DNA from: Betaproteobacteria bacterium
GTDB taxonomy: Bacteria; Pseudomonadota; Gammaproteobacteria; Burkholderiales; Rhodocyclaceae
DNA: 64,000 nt
Assembly (NCBI GenBank): GCA_016709965.1
Contig: JADJLT010000001.1
Span: 558,001 to 622,000, forward strand
Reading direction: 5' to 3'
The notes under the pieces were generated by a model that searched no databases, was not told the origin of the DNA, and saw nothing but the letters and a program-made list of their open reading frames with translations. Made by a program: the position numbers and the translations under genes. Positions within the stretch are counted from its first letter, which is position 1, and each line of letters opens with the position of its first letter. Below, one piece after another: positions 36,247-45,689 of the stretch.

Positions 36247-36566
36247 TGGCGGTCATCATTCTTCCAGATGCCCAAGCAGACTTGCTTTCACTCCAGGACT
36301 ACATGCTCGACAAGTGGGGCGAAGTCGCATGGCTGAAAGCTGAGGACGAGATTTTTGAAAAGCTGGAGAAGCTTGACTCTCGCATTTTCAATGGAACGCC
36401 CGTTCAAGAACTGGCATCAGTAGGCATCTTGGACTACCAGCATGTCTATACCTCGCACCACAAATTGGTCTACCGACGGATCTGCAACGATACCTATGTG
36501 TACCTTGTTGCCGGGCATAGGCAGGACTACCCCACAACTCTGGCGAAACGGTTGTTGCGCAGGTGA
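36246..36566 (+). CDS. Type II toxin, RelE/ParE family
   Basis: 106 residues. The RelE/ParE fold is recognisable: VIILPDAQADLLSLQDYMLD at the start, YQHVYTSHHKLVYRRICNDT and VYLVAGHRQDYPTTL at the end. Either ribosome-dependent mRNA cleavage (RelE) or gyrase inhibition (ParE) is possible; sequence alone does not decide. It is translationally coupled to the antitoxin. Confidence 0.82.
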   Translation: MAVIILPDAQADLLSLQDYMLDKWGEVAWLKAEDEIFEKLEKLDSRIFNGTPVQELASVGILDYQHVYTSHHKLVYRRICNDTYVYLVAGHRQDYPTTLAKRLLRR

Positions 36567-36896
<330 letters not shown>

Positions 36897-36923
36897 GCAG
36901 CGGCCGGGATAATAGCACAAGAG

Positions 36924-38507
36924 ATGCACTGGATAAAACGACTATCACTGCTTACCATCTGTTTTTTCATCGCCAGTTGCGGTGAGCAGGGGCCATTGCA
37001 CAAGGCAGCCTCCCTGCCATTTCCCACGCCTGCCCAGCATGATCTGGTCGTGCTGACCACCCCCGGCCCATTAACCTATTCCACTGACGATAACGGAAAT
37101 CCGATTGGACTTGAGTACGACTTGACCCAGGCATTTGCCCAGGAACTTGGCGTCGATGTGAAATACGAAATCGTTGAGCCCGGCGAACTGGAATCCCGAC
37201 TGGCCAACACCAAATATCACATTGCCACCGCTTGGCTTTCGCCAGGTAGCAACAGCGACCTACAGGCCACTCCACCGATTTTTCTGACGCGCGACGTGCT
37301 GGCGCAGCACGACGCCTCGCTACCTCTCACCGACCCGAAACAACTGGCCGGCAAAACAGTGCACGTCATGGCCGGCACACGCCAAGCAAAAACAATGCGG
37401 CGACTGAGCCAGGAAATACCTGGTATTCAGGTTGTTGAAGTTGGCACCGGCGACATTCTCGAGCTCCTGGAAAAAGTAGGTGAACACAGCGTCCAATACG
37501 TCGCCATGGACGAGAATTTCGAGGACATTGCCGATCAATACATTCCCAACCTGCGTACCAGCCTGGCCCTGAGCGAAACCCAGCCAGTCGTCTGGCAACT
37601 CGGCAAGCAGCCCAATCCGGAACTGCGCGTCCGCCTCGATGCATTTATCGAGCGCGTTCAGCACGATGGAACACTGGCCCGCATTGAAGACCGCTACCTC
37701 GGCCATTTAAAGCGCCTGGATCAGGCCGACATCATCAAGTTTCTTGGCGAAGTCGAAACGACCTTGCCCAAGTACCGCAAATATTTCCTCGCGGCGCAGG
37801 CACTGACCGGCATCGACTGGCGACTGATCGCCTCGGTGTCCTACCACGAGTCGCGCTGGGACCCCAACGCCACCAGTTACACCAACGTTCGCGGCATCAT
37901 GATGCTGACGGAAGAAACCGCCGACCGCCTGCAAGTCGGCAATCGGCTTGATCCGAGCGAAAGCATTCTGGCTGGCGCCCGTTATATCAACATGCTGAAG
38001 GACTTGCTGCCCGATGAAGTTGAAGAGCCGGATCGCACCTGGCTGGCGCTTGCCGCCTACAACATCGGACCCGGCCATTTCAACAGTGCTCGCGTACTGG
38101 CCAAACAACTGAAGGCCGACCCCAACGCCTGGTATGACATGAAGCGGGTGTTGCCAAAACTGGCTCAGGCCAAGTATGCCCAACTGGTGAAATCCGGCCG
38201 GGCTCGGGGCGGCGAAGCGGTCATCCTGGTCGAGAATATCCGAAACTATTACGACATCCTGCTCCGCAATGCCGATCCTTTTGCGCCAACGCCATCAGCC
38301 GCCGAAGGCCTGAAGCGCCTGGTGATGGAGGTGGAAGAGCGACGCAAGGCTTACGTCAAGCGGATCGCGGCAGCCAAGGCAATCACTACCGTAACCAGCA
38401 CCGACGAATCAGGCACGCCCGCGCTTCGCCTGCCCACCATCGATCAGAATACGAGCCCTGTCGCCCCGGCCAACACCGGACAAGTTGAAAGCTTGCCCAA
38501 AAGCTAG
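36924..38507 (+). CDS. mltF: Membrane-bound lytic murein transglycosylase F
   Basis: 527 residues. An N-terminal lipobox (FFIASC) marks an outer-membrane lipoprotein. Residues ~40-260 resemble a periplasmic solute-binding domain (LEYDLTQAFAQELGVDVKY) typical of MltF. The SLT catalytic domain follows, with E309 in YHESRWDP, then RGIMMLTEETA and LAAYNIGPGH. It cleaves peptidoglycan glycan strands; in relatives muropeptide binding to the N-terminal domain regulates activity. It is divergent from tRNA-Ser and convergent with serS. Confidence 0.92.
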   Translation: MHWIKRLSLLTICFFIASCGEQGPLHKAASLPFPTPAQHDLVVLTTPGPLTYSTDDNGNPIGLEYDLTQAFAQELGVDVKYEIVEPGELESRLANTKYHIATAWLSPGSNSDLQATPPIFLTRDVLAQHDASLPLTDPKQLAGKTVHVMAGTRQAKTMRRLSQEIPGIQVVEVGTGDILELLEKVGEHSVQYVAMDENFEDIADQYIPNLRTSLALSETQPVVWQLGKQPNPELRVRLDAFIERVQHDGTLARIEDRYLGHLKRLDQADIIKFLGEVETTLPKYRKYFLAAQALTGIDWRLIASVSYHESRWDPNATSYTNVRGIMMLTEETADRLQVGNRLDPSESILAGARYINMLKDLLPDEVEEPDRTWLALAAYNIGPGHFNSARVLAKQLKADPNAWYDMKRVLPKLAQAKYAQLVKSGRARGGEAVILVENIRNYYDILLRNADPFAPTPSAAEGLKRLVMEVEERRKAYVKRIAAAKAITTVTSTDESGTPALRLPTIDQNTSPVAPANTGQVESLPKS

Positions 38508-38520
38508 CGCAAGAGGCCGA

Positions 38521-39813
38521 CTACGCCCCTGGTTTGGCCGAGAGAACTTCCAGCCCGCCCATATAAGGCCGCAGCACCGCCGGAATTGTCACGCTGCCAT
38601 CGGCCTGCTGATTGTTTTCCAGAATCGCCACCAGCGTGCGACCAACCGCCAGACCGGAGCCATTCAGTGTGTGGCAAAGCTCGGGTTTATTTTTGTCATT
38701 GCGGAAACGCGCCTGCATGCGACGGGCCTGGAAGGCGCCGAAGTTGGAGCAGGACGAGATTTCGCGGTATGTGTTCTGGGCTGGCAGCCAGACTTCAAGA
38801 TCGTAGGTCTTGGCGGCTGAGAAACCCATGTCGCCGGAGCACAGCGCCATGCGGCGATAAGGCAACTCCAGCTTTTCCAGGATGACTTCGGCGTGACGAG
38901 TCAGCGCCTCGTGCGCCTCGGCCGACTGCTCCGGATGCACAACCTGAACCAACTCGACCTTGTCGAACTGGTGCTGTCGAATCATGCCGCGCACGTCACG
39001 ACCGCCGGAACCGGCTTCGGAACGGAAGCACGGCGTGTGGCAGACGAACTTGAGCGGCAGCGCTTCGGCGGCGATGATTTCGTCGCGCACGATGTTGGTC
39101 ACCGGAACTTCGGCCGTCGGGATCAGGTAGAGCGGATCCTGATCGCCGCGCAGCACCTTGAACAGGTCTTCTTCAAACTTCGGCAACTGACCGGTGCCGT
39201 ACAGGCTGGCGGCATTGACGAGGTAAGGGGCATAAAGCTCGGTATAGCCGTGGTCAGCCGTGTGGGTGTCGAGCATGAACTGGGCAAGCGCGCGGTGCAG
39301 GCGGGCCAGGCCGCCCTTGAGCAGCGAGAAGCGGGAGCCAGCAATCTTGGCAGCGGTGGTGAAATCGAGCTGGCCGAGTTGCTCGCCGACATCGGTGTGA
39401 TCCTTGACTTCAAAATCGAACGTACGCGGCGTACCCCAGCGCTTGACTTCAACGTTGCCGGTTTCATCGCTGCCAATCGGCACGGAATCATCGGGGATAT
39501 TCGGCAGGGCTGCGAGGATCGCGTTGAACTGTTCCAGCAATTCGCCAAGCCGGGCCTCGGAAGCCTTCAGCTCGTCGCCCAGCGCACCCACCTGCGTCAT
39601 GACTTCTGAAGCATCCTTGCCCTGCCCCTTCAACATACCGATCTGCTTGGACAGCGAATTGCGCTGGGCCTGCAGCTCCTGCGTGCGGGTCTGCAGCGTC
39701 TTGCGCTCGGCTTCCAGCGTCTTGAATTCGGTGAAATCGATCGGCTTGCCGCGCTTGGCCAGGCCTTCGGCAACGGCGTCGAGATTGGAACGAAGTTGTT
39801 GGATGTCGAGCAT
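38521..39813 (-). CDS. serS: Serine--tRNA ligase
   Basis: 430 residues from the ATG at 39813 (MLDIQQLRSNLDAVAEGLAK), the normal SerRS start and length. An N-terminal antiparallel coiled coil (about 25-105) binds the tRNA-Ser variable arm; the class II catalytic core shows FRSEAGSGGRDVRGMIRQHQ (motif 2) and LNGSGLAVGRTLVAILEN (motif 3). It charges tRNA-Ser and tRNA-Sec. Confidence 0.96.
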   Translation of the reverse strand: MLDIQQLRSNLDAVAEGLAKRGKPIDFTEFKTLEAERKTLQTRTQELQAQRNSLSKQIGMLKGQGKDASEVMTQVGALGDELKASEARLGELLEQFNAILAALPNIPDDSVPIGSDETGNVEVKRWGTPRTFDFEVKDHTDVGEQLGQLDFTTAAKIAGSRFSLLKGGLARLHRALAQFMLDTHTADHGYTELYAPYLVNAASLYGTGQLPKFEEDLFKVLRGDQDPLYLIPTAEVPVTNIVRDEIIAAEALPLKFVCHTPCFRSEAGSGGRDVRGMIRQHQFDKVELVQVVHPEQSAEAHEALTRHAEVILEKLELPYRRMALCSGDMGFSAAKTYDLEVWLPAQNTYREISSCSNFGAFQARRMQARFRNDKNKPELCHTLNGSGLAVGRTLVAILENNQQADGSVTIPAVLRPYMGGLEVLSAKPGA

Positions 39814-39830
39814 GGTTATTCCTGAATGTC

Positions 39831-39848
39831 GCGGTCGACCGGAAAAAA
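39831..39848 (-). repeat. Copy 3 of the dispersed T-run/CCGGTCGACCGC motif
   Basis: On the minus strand TTTTTTCCGGTCGACCGC, 18 bp upstream of the serS start. Position and strand differ from the other copies. Confidence 0.5.
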
Positions 39849-40000
39849 TGGCCAAAATCGAAATTATACGCGAGGGACATGGGCAAGCCGAGCAGCGCTA
39901 CCGTGATCGACATTTGCGCCGCGCAGGCCGGCAAATTTTGTGTACCATGAGCTGTATAAAAAACATATCCGACAATGCCCGCGCACACTCGGAGACCGCA

Positions 40001-42169
40001 ATGGAAAATCCATTTCCCGTTGCAAGGCATTTGCACAGCAAAGCCGCATTGTTCTTTCGCCGCTTCACCGCGGCCTGCCTACTGGTTGGCGCCAGCGTAC
40101 TGTCGGCCGCCCATGCCGGCGACTTGAGCAAGGCTGACATCGAACGTCGCTTTGAGCCGCCGTTGCACGTACAGGACAAGCTGACCCAAATTCCCGCCTG
40201 GCCGCTGACCAGCGAACTGGAGCCGGAAGGCGGGCCGGTTGGCTATGTTTTTGAATCCATCGACCTGGCACCCGTGCCCGGCTTTGAAGGCACACCGATG
40301 AATTTCCTGGTCTCGATCGACCGCAAGGGAAATTTCATGAATGTTGAACTGCTCCGCCAGCACGAGCCGGTCTTTCTGAGCGGTCTGGGCGAGCCGCCCT
40401 TGCGCGAGTTCGTCACGCAATACGCCGGCCGTAACCTCAAGCAACAGTTTCTCATTGCCCTCAACGCCGACCGCAATCGTACCGGCCCGGCCGACAAGCG
40501 TAGCGACCAGACGACGCTGGATGGCGTTGCCAAAGCTACCGCCTCGGTGCGCATCGTCAACCAGAGCGTTCTCGGCGCCGCCCTCGAAGTCGCCCGCGCC
40601 AAGCTCGGCTTTGCCGACCGCAGCAAGCGCGGCCCGTCGGCGCAGGTGCGTACGGATGTCAACGACACGGTTGCCTTCGCCGACATGCTCAAGAACGGCA
40701 TGGTCGGCCACTTGCACCTGACCAACGCCGACGTCGAGAAGCTGTTTGTCGGCACTGACGGCGCCGGCGTCGATGAAGAAGGCCTGGCCCAACCCGACGC
40801 CGTCTTCACCGATATCTACATCGCCTACCTCAACACGCCCAGCATCGGCCGCGCCATTCTCGGTGACGCCCAATACAAAGAGGCAATGACCCGCAATTTC
40901 GAGAACCGGCATCTGTGGTGGATCGCCTCGTCCGGGCGCTACCCCATCGTCGACGACAGCTTCGTGCCGGGTGGCCAGTCTTCGCGTCTGAGCATGTCAC
41001 AGGACGGCCTGTTTCTTGAACTCCGCGACCAGGGCTTCGAGCCCAAAGTCAGCGTCGGATTACCGGAACTCAACACCTCCCGCCTCTTTGGCGTCTATGC
41101 TGAAGCCGGCCTCGACCCCGGCCGCCCGCTGGACCTGACGCTGAGCATCACCCGCGCCAAGGGCATGATCCTGCCCGTCCTTACGCACAAGACCGTCACG
41201 CTGAAATACGCCCCGCCCGAGCGCCTGTTCACCTACCCGCCAAAGCCGCTGCCGGAATGGGTGCTGGCCTGGCAACAGCGCTGGGTCGATCTCAGCATCC
41301 TGAGCACCGCGTTGATCCTGCTCAGCATCGTGCTCGCCCGCCCGCGCTGGATTTCCATCGATGCCAGCCGACTGAAAGTGTTCCGCCTCGGCTTTCTCGC
41401 CTTTACGCTGATCTACATCGGCTGGACCGTACAGGGGCAACTCTCCATCGTTCAGGTCACCGGCGCGCTCAAATCGCTGAAATCCGGCCAGGGCTTGTCG
41501 AGCTTCCTTTACGACCCGATTTCGCTGCTGCTCATCGCCTTTACGCTGATCACCTTCGTCGTCTGGGGGCGTGGCACCTTCTGCGGCTGGCTTTGCCCGT
41601 TCGGCGCACTGCAGGAGTTTGTCGGTCTGCTGGCCCGCAAGCTGCACCTGCCGCGCCTGCACATTCCGCTGGCCATGGCCAAGCGCCTTGAGTGGGGGCG
41701 CTATCTTGCCCTCGCCGTGCTGGCCGGCGCCGCGTTGTTCTGGCCGCATCAGGGTGAAAGCCTGAACGAACTGGAACCCTTCAAGACCGCGATCACCGTC
41801 GGCTTTGACCGAAGCTGGCCATTTGTCGCCTATGCCGTCGCGCTGCTGGTCGCCAGTGCCTTCTATTACAAGTTTTTCTGCCGCTTCATCTGCCCGCTCG
41901 GCGCCGTGATGTCGCTCGGCGGTCGACTGCGTCGTTTTGACTGGCTGACCCGCCGCGTCGAGTGCGGCAAGCCGTGCCAGAGCTGCAAGTCAAAATGCGC
42001 CTACGACGCCATCGAACCAACCGGTGAAATCCGCTATGACGCCTGCTTCCAGTGCCTGGACTGCGTCGGCATCTACCACGACACCCAACGCTGCCCGGTG
42101 CTGCTCTACGAAAAGAAGGGAAAAGTCCTGACGCCAAAGGCCATCAAGAGCGCCGGCGCAGGCGGCTGA
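40001..42169 (+). CDS. nosR: NosR/NirI-family membrane flavo-iron-sulfur protein
   Basis: 722 residues from the ATG at 40001 (GGAGA upstream). Signal sequence, then a periplasmic FMN-binding domain whose flavinylation motif reads AKAT, keeping the threonine. About six membrane helices follow (~405-640) with FCGWLCPFGA (~526) and FCRFICPLGA (~626), then a cytoplasmic ferredoxin-like domain with CGKPCQSCKSKC (~654) and CFQCLDC...CP. NosR is needed for nosZ expression and electron supply to nitrous oxide reductase. No nosZDFYL genes are nearby, so it may serve another reductase or act remotely. Confidence 0.82.
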   Translation: MENPFPVARHLHSKAALFFRRFTAACLLVGASVLSAAHAGDLSKADIERRFEPPLHVQDKLTQIPAWPLTSELEPEGGPVGYVFESIDLAPVPGFEGTPMNFLVSIDRKGNFMNVELLRQHEPVFLSGLGEPPLREFVTQYAGRNLKQQFLIALNADRNRTGPADKRSDQTTLDGVAKATASVRIVNQSVLGAALEVARAKLGFADRSKRGPSAQVRTDVNDTVAFADMLKNGMVGHLHLTNADVEKLFVGTDGAGVDEEGLAQPDAVFTDIYIAYLNTPSIGRAILGDAQYKEAMTRNFENRHLWWIASSGRYPIVDDSFVPGGQSSRLSMSQDGLFLELRDQGFEPKVSVGLPELNTSRLFGVYAEAGLDPGRPLDLTLSITRAKGMILPVLTHKTVTLKYAPPERLFTYPPKPLPEWVLAWQQRWVDLSILSTALILLSIVLARPRWISIDASRLKVFRLGFLAFTLIYIGWTVQGQLSIVQVTGALKSLKSGQGLSSFLYDPISLLLIAFTLITFVVWGRGTFCGWLCPFGALQEFVGLLARKLHLPRLHIPLAMAKRLEWGRYLALAVLAGAALFWPHQGESLNELEPFKTAITVGFDRSWPFVAYAVALLVASAFYYKFFCRFICPLGAVMSLGGRLRRFDWLTRRVECGKPCQSCKSKCAYDAIEPTGEIRYDACFQCLDCVGIYHDTQRCPVLLYEKKGKVLTPKAIKSAGAGG

Positions 42170-42719
42170 GCAAGGCCCGGAAGCGCGTCAGCAACCAACC
42201 GGCCAGCAGCAGAAAGACGACGAGCAAACCCAGGAAAACCAGCGGCGAGGCAAGCATGGTCCACAAGCCGCCGAGCACCATGCCCTCCTCGCTGAACGAC
42301 GCGATCCAGTTGGAAAACGGCTCTGGCGAGGTGTTGATCGCCAACCTGCTACCAGCCTTGGCGAAATGGGTGCCGGCCGTGATCGTGCCGCCGATCAAAC
42401 CGGCCGCCACCGTCCATGCGGGATCAACATCGCCCATGGCAAAGGCCGCCAGCAGCGCGCCAGCCGGGATGCGGATGAAGGTCTGAACGCTGTCCCACAG
42501 CGAATCGAAGGCCGGAATCTTGTCGGCGATCAGCTCCGCAAAAGCCATGATGCCGGCCGCGCCAATGACCAGCGGGTTGTGCAGGACGGCCAGCGTTTCC
42601 GGCAAATGCAGATAGCCGAAATAGCTCAAAACGCCGGCCAGAAAAACCACCAAATACAGGCGCAAGCCACTGGCCCAGGCAAGGCCGGTGGAAAGCGCGA
42701 TGGTCTGGACCAGGTCCAT
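42144..42719 (-). CDS. DUF4126 membrane protein
   Basis: 191 residues with four to five hydrophobic segments; the opening LVQTIALSTGLAWASGLRLY and GIMAFAELIADKIPAFDSLWD match DUF4126. Function unknown. Its start overlaps the rarA stop by one base (TAATG), and its 3' end overlaps the convergent nosR gene by 26 bp. Confidence 0.8.
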   Translation of the reverse strand: MDLVQTIALSTGLAWASGLRLYLVVFLAGVLSYFGYLHLPETLAVLHNPLVIGAAGIMAFAELIADKIPAFDSLWDSVQTFIRIPAGALLAAFAMGDVDPAWTVAAGLIGGTITAGTHFAKAGSRLAINTSPEPFSNWIASFSEEGMVLGGLWTMLASPLVFLGLLVVFLLLAGWLLTRFRALLSRLRRRS

Positions 42720-44032
42720 TATTTCTTGCCTGCCTTGCGATCCAGTTCCCGCAAATGGGCCAGCTTCTGGCCAATCTGCCCTTCCAGGCCGCGCGGTGTC
42801 GGCTCGTACCAGCCCGGTTCTGGCATGCCGTCGGGCAGATAGGTTTCGCCGGCGGCATAGGCTTCCGGCTCGTCGTGGGCGTAGCGGTAGGCGTGGCCGT
42901 GGCCGAGTTCCTTCATCAGCTTGGTCGGCGCGTTGCGCAAATGGTTGGGCACCGGGCGCGAGCCATCCTGCTTCACGTAAGCACGGGCTGCGTTGTAGGC
43001 CATGTAACCGGCGTTCGATTTGGCGGCCACGGCCAAGTAGATCACCGCTTGCCCGAGCGCCAGTTCGCCTTCCGGCGAGCCGAGGCGCTCAAACGTTTCG
43101 GCTGCGTCGTTGGCGATCTGCATGGCGCGCGGGTCAGCCAGGCCGATGTCTTCCCAGGCCATGCGGACGATGCGCCGGGCGAGGTAGCGCGGGTCGGCGC
43201 CACCGTCGAGCATGCGGGTCAGCCAGTAAAGCGCGCCATCCGGGTTCGAGCCACGCACCGATTTATGCAGGGCCGAGATCTGATCGTAGAAGGCATCGCC
43301 GCCCTTGTCGAAACGGCGCAGGCTTTGTGCCATCGTTTTTTCGATAAATTCCCCGTTGACCGTGGGAATGCCTGCCGTGCGTGCTGCGGTACGAACCTGC
43401 TCGAGCAAATTGAGCAAACGCCGGGCATCGCCATCGGCCAAGCCGATCAGGCGTTCGCGGGCCGATGCATCGAAGCTCAGATCAGCCAGCGCCTGAGCAC
43501 AGGCCCGGTCAAAAAGCTGGCCCATTTCGGCTTCATCAAGTGACTTCAACACATAGACCGAAGCACGCGACAGCAAGGCTGAATTTAGTTCGAACGACGG
43601 GTTTTCCGTCGTTGCGCCAATAAACGTCAGCAAACCGGATTCGACAAAGGGCAGGAATCCATCCTGCTGCGCCTTGTTGAACCTATGAATTTCATCGACA
43701 AACAGGATCGTCCGCCGGCCTTGCGTGCGCCACATTTCGGCCTGCGCTACCGCCTCGCGCACCTCCTTGATGCCGGAAAACACGGCCGACAGCGCAATGA
43801 ACTCGCACTGAAACTGCGTCGCCATCATGCGCGCCAGTGTGGTTTTACCCACCCCCGGCGGCCCCCAGAGGATCATCGAATGCGGCTGGCCGGATTCGAA
43901 TGCCAGTCGCAAAGGCTTGCCCGGCCCGAGCAGGTGCTGCTGGCCAATCACATCATTCGGCGTTTGCGGCCGTAGTTGCTCGGCCAGTGGCGCGCCGGCA
44001 TCCGGGCTGGCTTTGGCAAACAAATCGCTCAT
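42719..44032 (-). CDS. rarA: Replication-associated recombination protein A (AAA+ ATPase)
   Basis: 437 residues. Walker A GPPGVGKTT (57-65), Walker B FVDEIHRFNKAQQD (DEIH at 113-116), sensor GATTENPSFELNSALLSRA, and the C-terminal tetramerisation part (KSVRGSNPDGALYWLTRML, AWEDIGLADP). RarA/MgsA acts at single-stranded gaps and stalled forks. It starts only 5 bp after the ccdB stop, so it is probably co-transcribed with ccdAB and perhaps intI. Confidence 0.95.
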   Translation of the reverse strand: MSDLFAKASPDAGAPLAEQLRPQTPNDVIGQQHLLGPGKPLRLAFESGQPHSMILWGPPGVGKTTLARMMATQFQCEFIALSAVFSGIKEVREAVAQAEMWRTQGRRTILFVDEIHRFNKAQQDGFLPFVESGLLTFIGATTENPSFELNSALLSRASVYVLKSLDEAEMGQLFDRACAQALADLSFDASARERLIGLADGDARRLLNLLEQVRTAARTAGIPTVNGEFIEKTMAQSLRRFDKGGDAFYDQISALHKSVRGSNPDGALYWLTRMLDGGADPRYLARRIVRMAWEDIGLADPRAMQIANDAAETFERLGSPEGELALGQAVIYLAVAAKSNAGYMAYNAARAYVKQDGSRPVPNHLRNAPTKLMKELGHGHAYRYAHDEPEAYAAGETYLPDGMPEPGWYEPTPRGLEGQIGQKLAHLRELDRKAGKK

Positions 44033-44037
44033 CGCCG

Positions 44038-44367
44038 TTATCCCCAGGCCCGGGAAAATACTTCGTCGAGCGCCGCCACCACGCAGTCACCCGCTTCCGC
44101 CAGCGAAGCAACCTTAGGCCCCAGCGCATCCAGCGACACTGAAACGATGTCGAGCGGGTTAAGCACGACCCGCCGCCCCTCAACCGTGAAGGACGGATTA
44201 ACCGGCGAGGCCGGCAAATCGACCTCACGCGCCAGCAGATCGCCGGCAACCAGCGGCACGACCACGCGCCGCCGCCGCGCATCAAATGCCGCCGACTGCA
44301 CGACCACGACATAAGGCACCTGCGCCGCCTGCCGACCGATATTGCGATGCACGTCAAACTGGCTCAT
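44038..44367 (-). CDS. ccdB: CcdB-family toxin
   Basis: 109 residues, close to the 101 of F-plasmid CcdB. It begins SQFDVHRNIGRQAAQVPYVV, which fits the CcdB N terminus, and continues with a VVPLVAGDLLAREVDLPASPVNPSFTVEG core. CcdB traps DNA gyrase on DNA. Its start overlaps the ccdA stop by 4 bp. Confidence 0.85.
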   Translation of the reverse strand: MSQFDVHRNIGRQAAQVPYVVVVQSAAFDARRRRVVVPLVAGDLLAREVDLPASPVNPSFTVEGRRVVLNPLDIVSVSLDALGPKVASLAEAGDCVVAALDEVFSRAWG

Positions 44368-44615
44368 AGCGTCGAATGCTCGTCGGCAAACGAACCGTGC
44401 GCCTCTTCAAAACGGTTCCAGGCGCCGGAAACCTCGGCGTAATGCTGCTGTTGATCCTGGCGCAATTGCTGCTCACGGGCGACGAACTCGGCCAGCAAGG
44501 TATCCACGGTCGACGACAAATTTCGGGTAAAACGCCGCGCCTGCTGAACCGTGCCTTCATTGAGCAGCAAATTAACCGGGCGTTTAGCCGGCGACGTCTG
44601 GGCATGTGATTTCAT
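44364..44615 (-). CDS. ccdA: CcdA-family antitoxin
   Basis: 83 residues from the ATG at 44615 (AGAGGAG upstream). The segment KRPVNLLLNEGTVQQARRFT is the ribbon-helix-helix DNA-binding part; the C terminus ending GSFADEHSTL should bind CcdB. It starts 49 bp after the intI stop, on the same strand. Confidence 0.85.
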   Translation of the reverse strand: MKSHAQTSPAKRPVNLLLNEGTVQQARRFTRNLSSTVDTLLAEFVAREQQLRQDQQQHYAEVSGAWNRFEEAHGSFADEHSTL

Positions 44616-44664
44616 ACAAAAATCTCCTCTGCGCATGGTATGCGCAGCGATTCAAAAAAGCCAG

Positions 44665-45639
44665 TCAGCGCACCGCATCGAGCGGCGACACCACCCCACG
44701 CCCACCCCGGTTCAGCACGTGGGTGTAGATCATCGTCGTCGATACATCCGAATGGCCGAGCAGTTCCTGCACCGTACGAATGTCGTAGCCGGATTCCAGC
44801 AAGTGAGTGGCAAACGAGTGACGCAGCGTATGCGTCGACGCCGGCTTGGCGATGCCAGCCAGCCCAACCGCCGCCTTGATCGCCCGCTGCAAGGCCTGCT
44901 CGTGCGTGTGGTGGCGGCGCTCGATGCCACTACGCGGATCAGTCGACAACTCACGCGCCGGAAACACCCAGAACCAGCCCCAGGCCTTGGGGGCAGAAGG
45001 ATACTTTCGCGCCAGCGCCTCCGGCATTTGCACGCCGGGCCGCCCGGCCGCCTCGTCGCGCTCCCACAACACCCGAACACGGGCCAGATGCGCCTGCAAG
45101 GCCGGCACCGCCGATGCCGGCAGCACCGTCAGGCGATCCTTGCCGCCCTTGCCATGACGCACCGTCAACTCGCCGCGCTCGAAATCCACATCCTTGACCC
45201 GCAAGCGCACGCACTCCATCAACCGCATGCCTGTTCCGTAAAGCAAGCGGGCCATCAGCGCATGCGTGCCCTCCATCACCGCCAGTAGTCGTTCAACCTC
45301 ACCACGAGAGAGCACAACAGGCGTCCGCTTTGGCTTCTTGGGTCGATCCAGATCAGTCAGCCATGGCAGATCAATGCCCAGCACGTCACGATACAAAAAC
45401 AGCAAGGCCGACAAAGCCTGCTGATGGGTGGAAGCCGCCACCTTCAACTCGGCAGCCAGATAGCCGAGAAACGCCCGAACCTCCTCCGCCCCCATCTCCC
45501 GTGGATGACGACGACCGTGAAACGCGACGAAACGGCGCACCCACTCGACATAAGTTCGCTCTGTCCTTATGCTGTAGTGCTTATAGCGAATCACTTCCCG
45601 AACGCGCCCCAGCAAAGTCGATGATTGGTTCAATTCCAT
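44665..45639 (-). CDS. intI: Integron integrase (tyrosine recombinase)
   Basis: 324 residues from the ATG at 45639; the open frame extends 96 codons further but with no sensible start. Catalytic residues: R139 (GTGMRLMEC), H270-x-x-R273 (HTLR), H296 (LLGHSDV) and nucleophile Y305 (MIYTHV). The insert around 208-245 (ARKYPSAPKAWGWFWVFPAR ... GIERRHH) is the extra domain unique to IntI proteins, needed to bind folded single-stranded attC. It faces away from the cassette array, as usual. A LexA box overlaps its promoter region. Confidence 0.97.
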   Translation of the reverse strand: MELNQSSTLLGRVREVIRYKHYSIRTERTYVEWVRRFVAFHGRRHPREMGAEEVRAFLGYLAAELKVAASTHQQALSALLFLYRDVLGIDLPWLTDLDRPKKPKRTPVVLSRGEVERLLAVMEGTHALMARLLYGTGMRLMECVRLRVKDVDFERGELTVRHGKGGKDRLTVLPASAVPALQAHLARVRVLWERDEAAGRPGVQMPEALARKYPSAPKAWGWFWVFPARELSTDPRSGIERRHHTHEQALQRAIKAAVGLAGIAKPASTHTLRHSFATHLLESGYDIRTVQELLGHSDVSTTMIYTHVLNRGGRGVVSPLDAVR

Positions 45640-45661
45640 GCCGTACCTGCCAACAAAAATA

Positions 45662-45681
45662 TACTGTGTATAAATACAGTA
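45662..45681 (-). promoter_or_regulatory. LexA (SOS) box upstream of intI
   Basis: TACTG-N10-CAGTA, with TGTATAAATA as the spacer, matches the proteobacterial LexA consensus exactly. It lies 23-42 bp before the intI start. A possible -35 TTGTCA stands just upstream on the minus strand. SOS control of integron integrases is established in Vibrio and class 1 integrons; here it is inferred from the site. Confidence 0.85.
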
Positions 45682-45689
45682 ATCCATGT

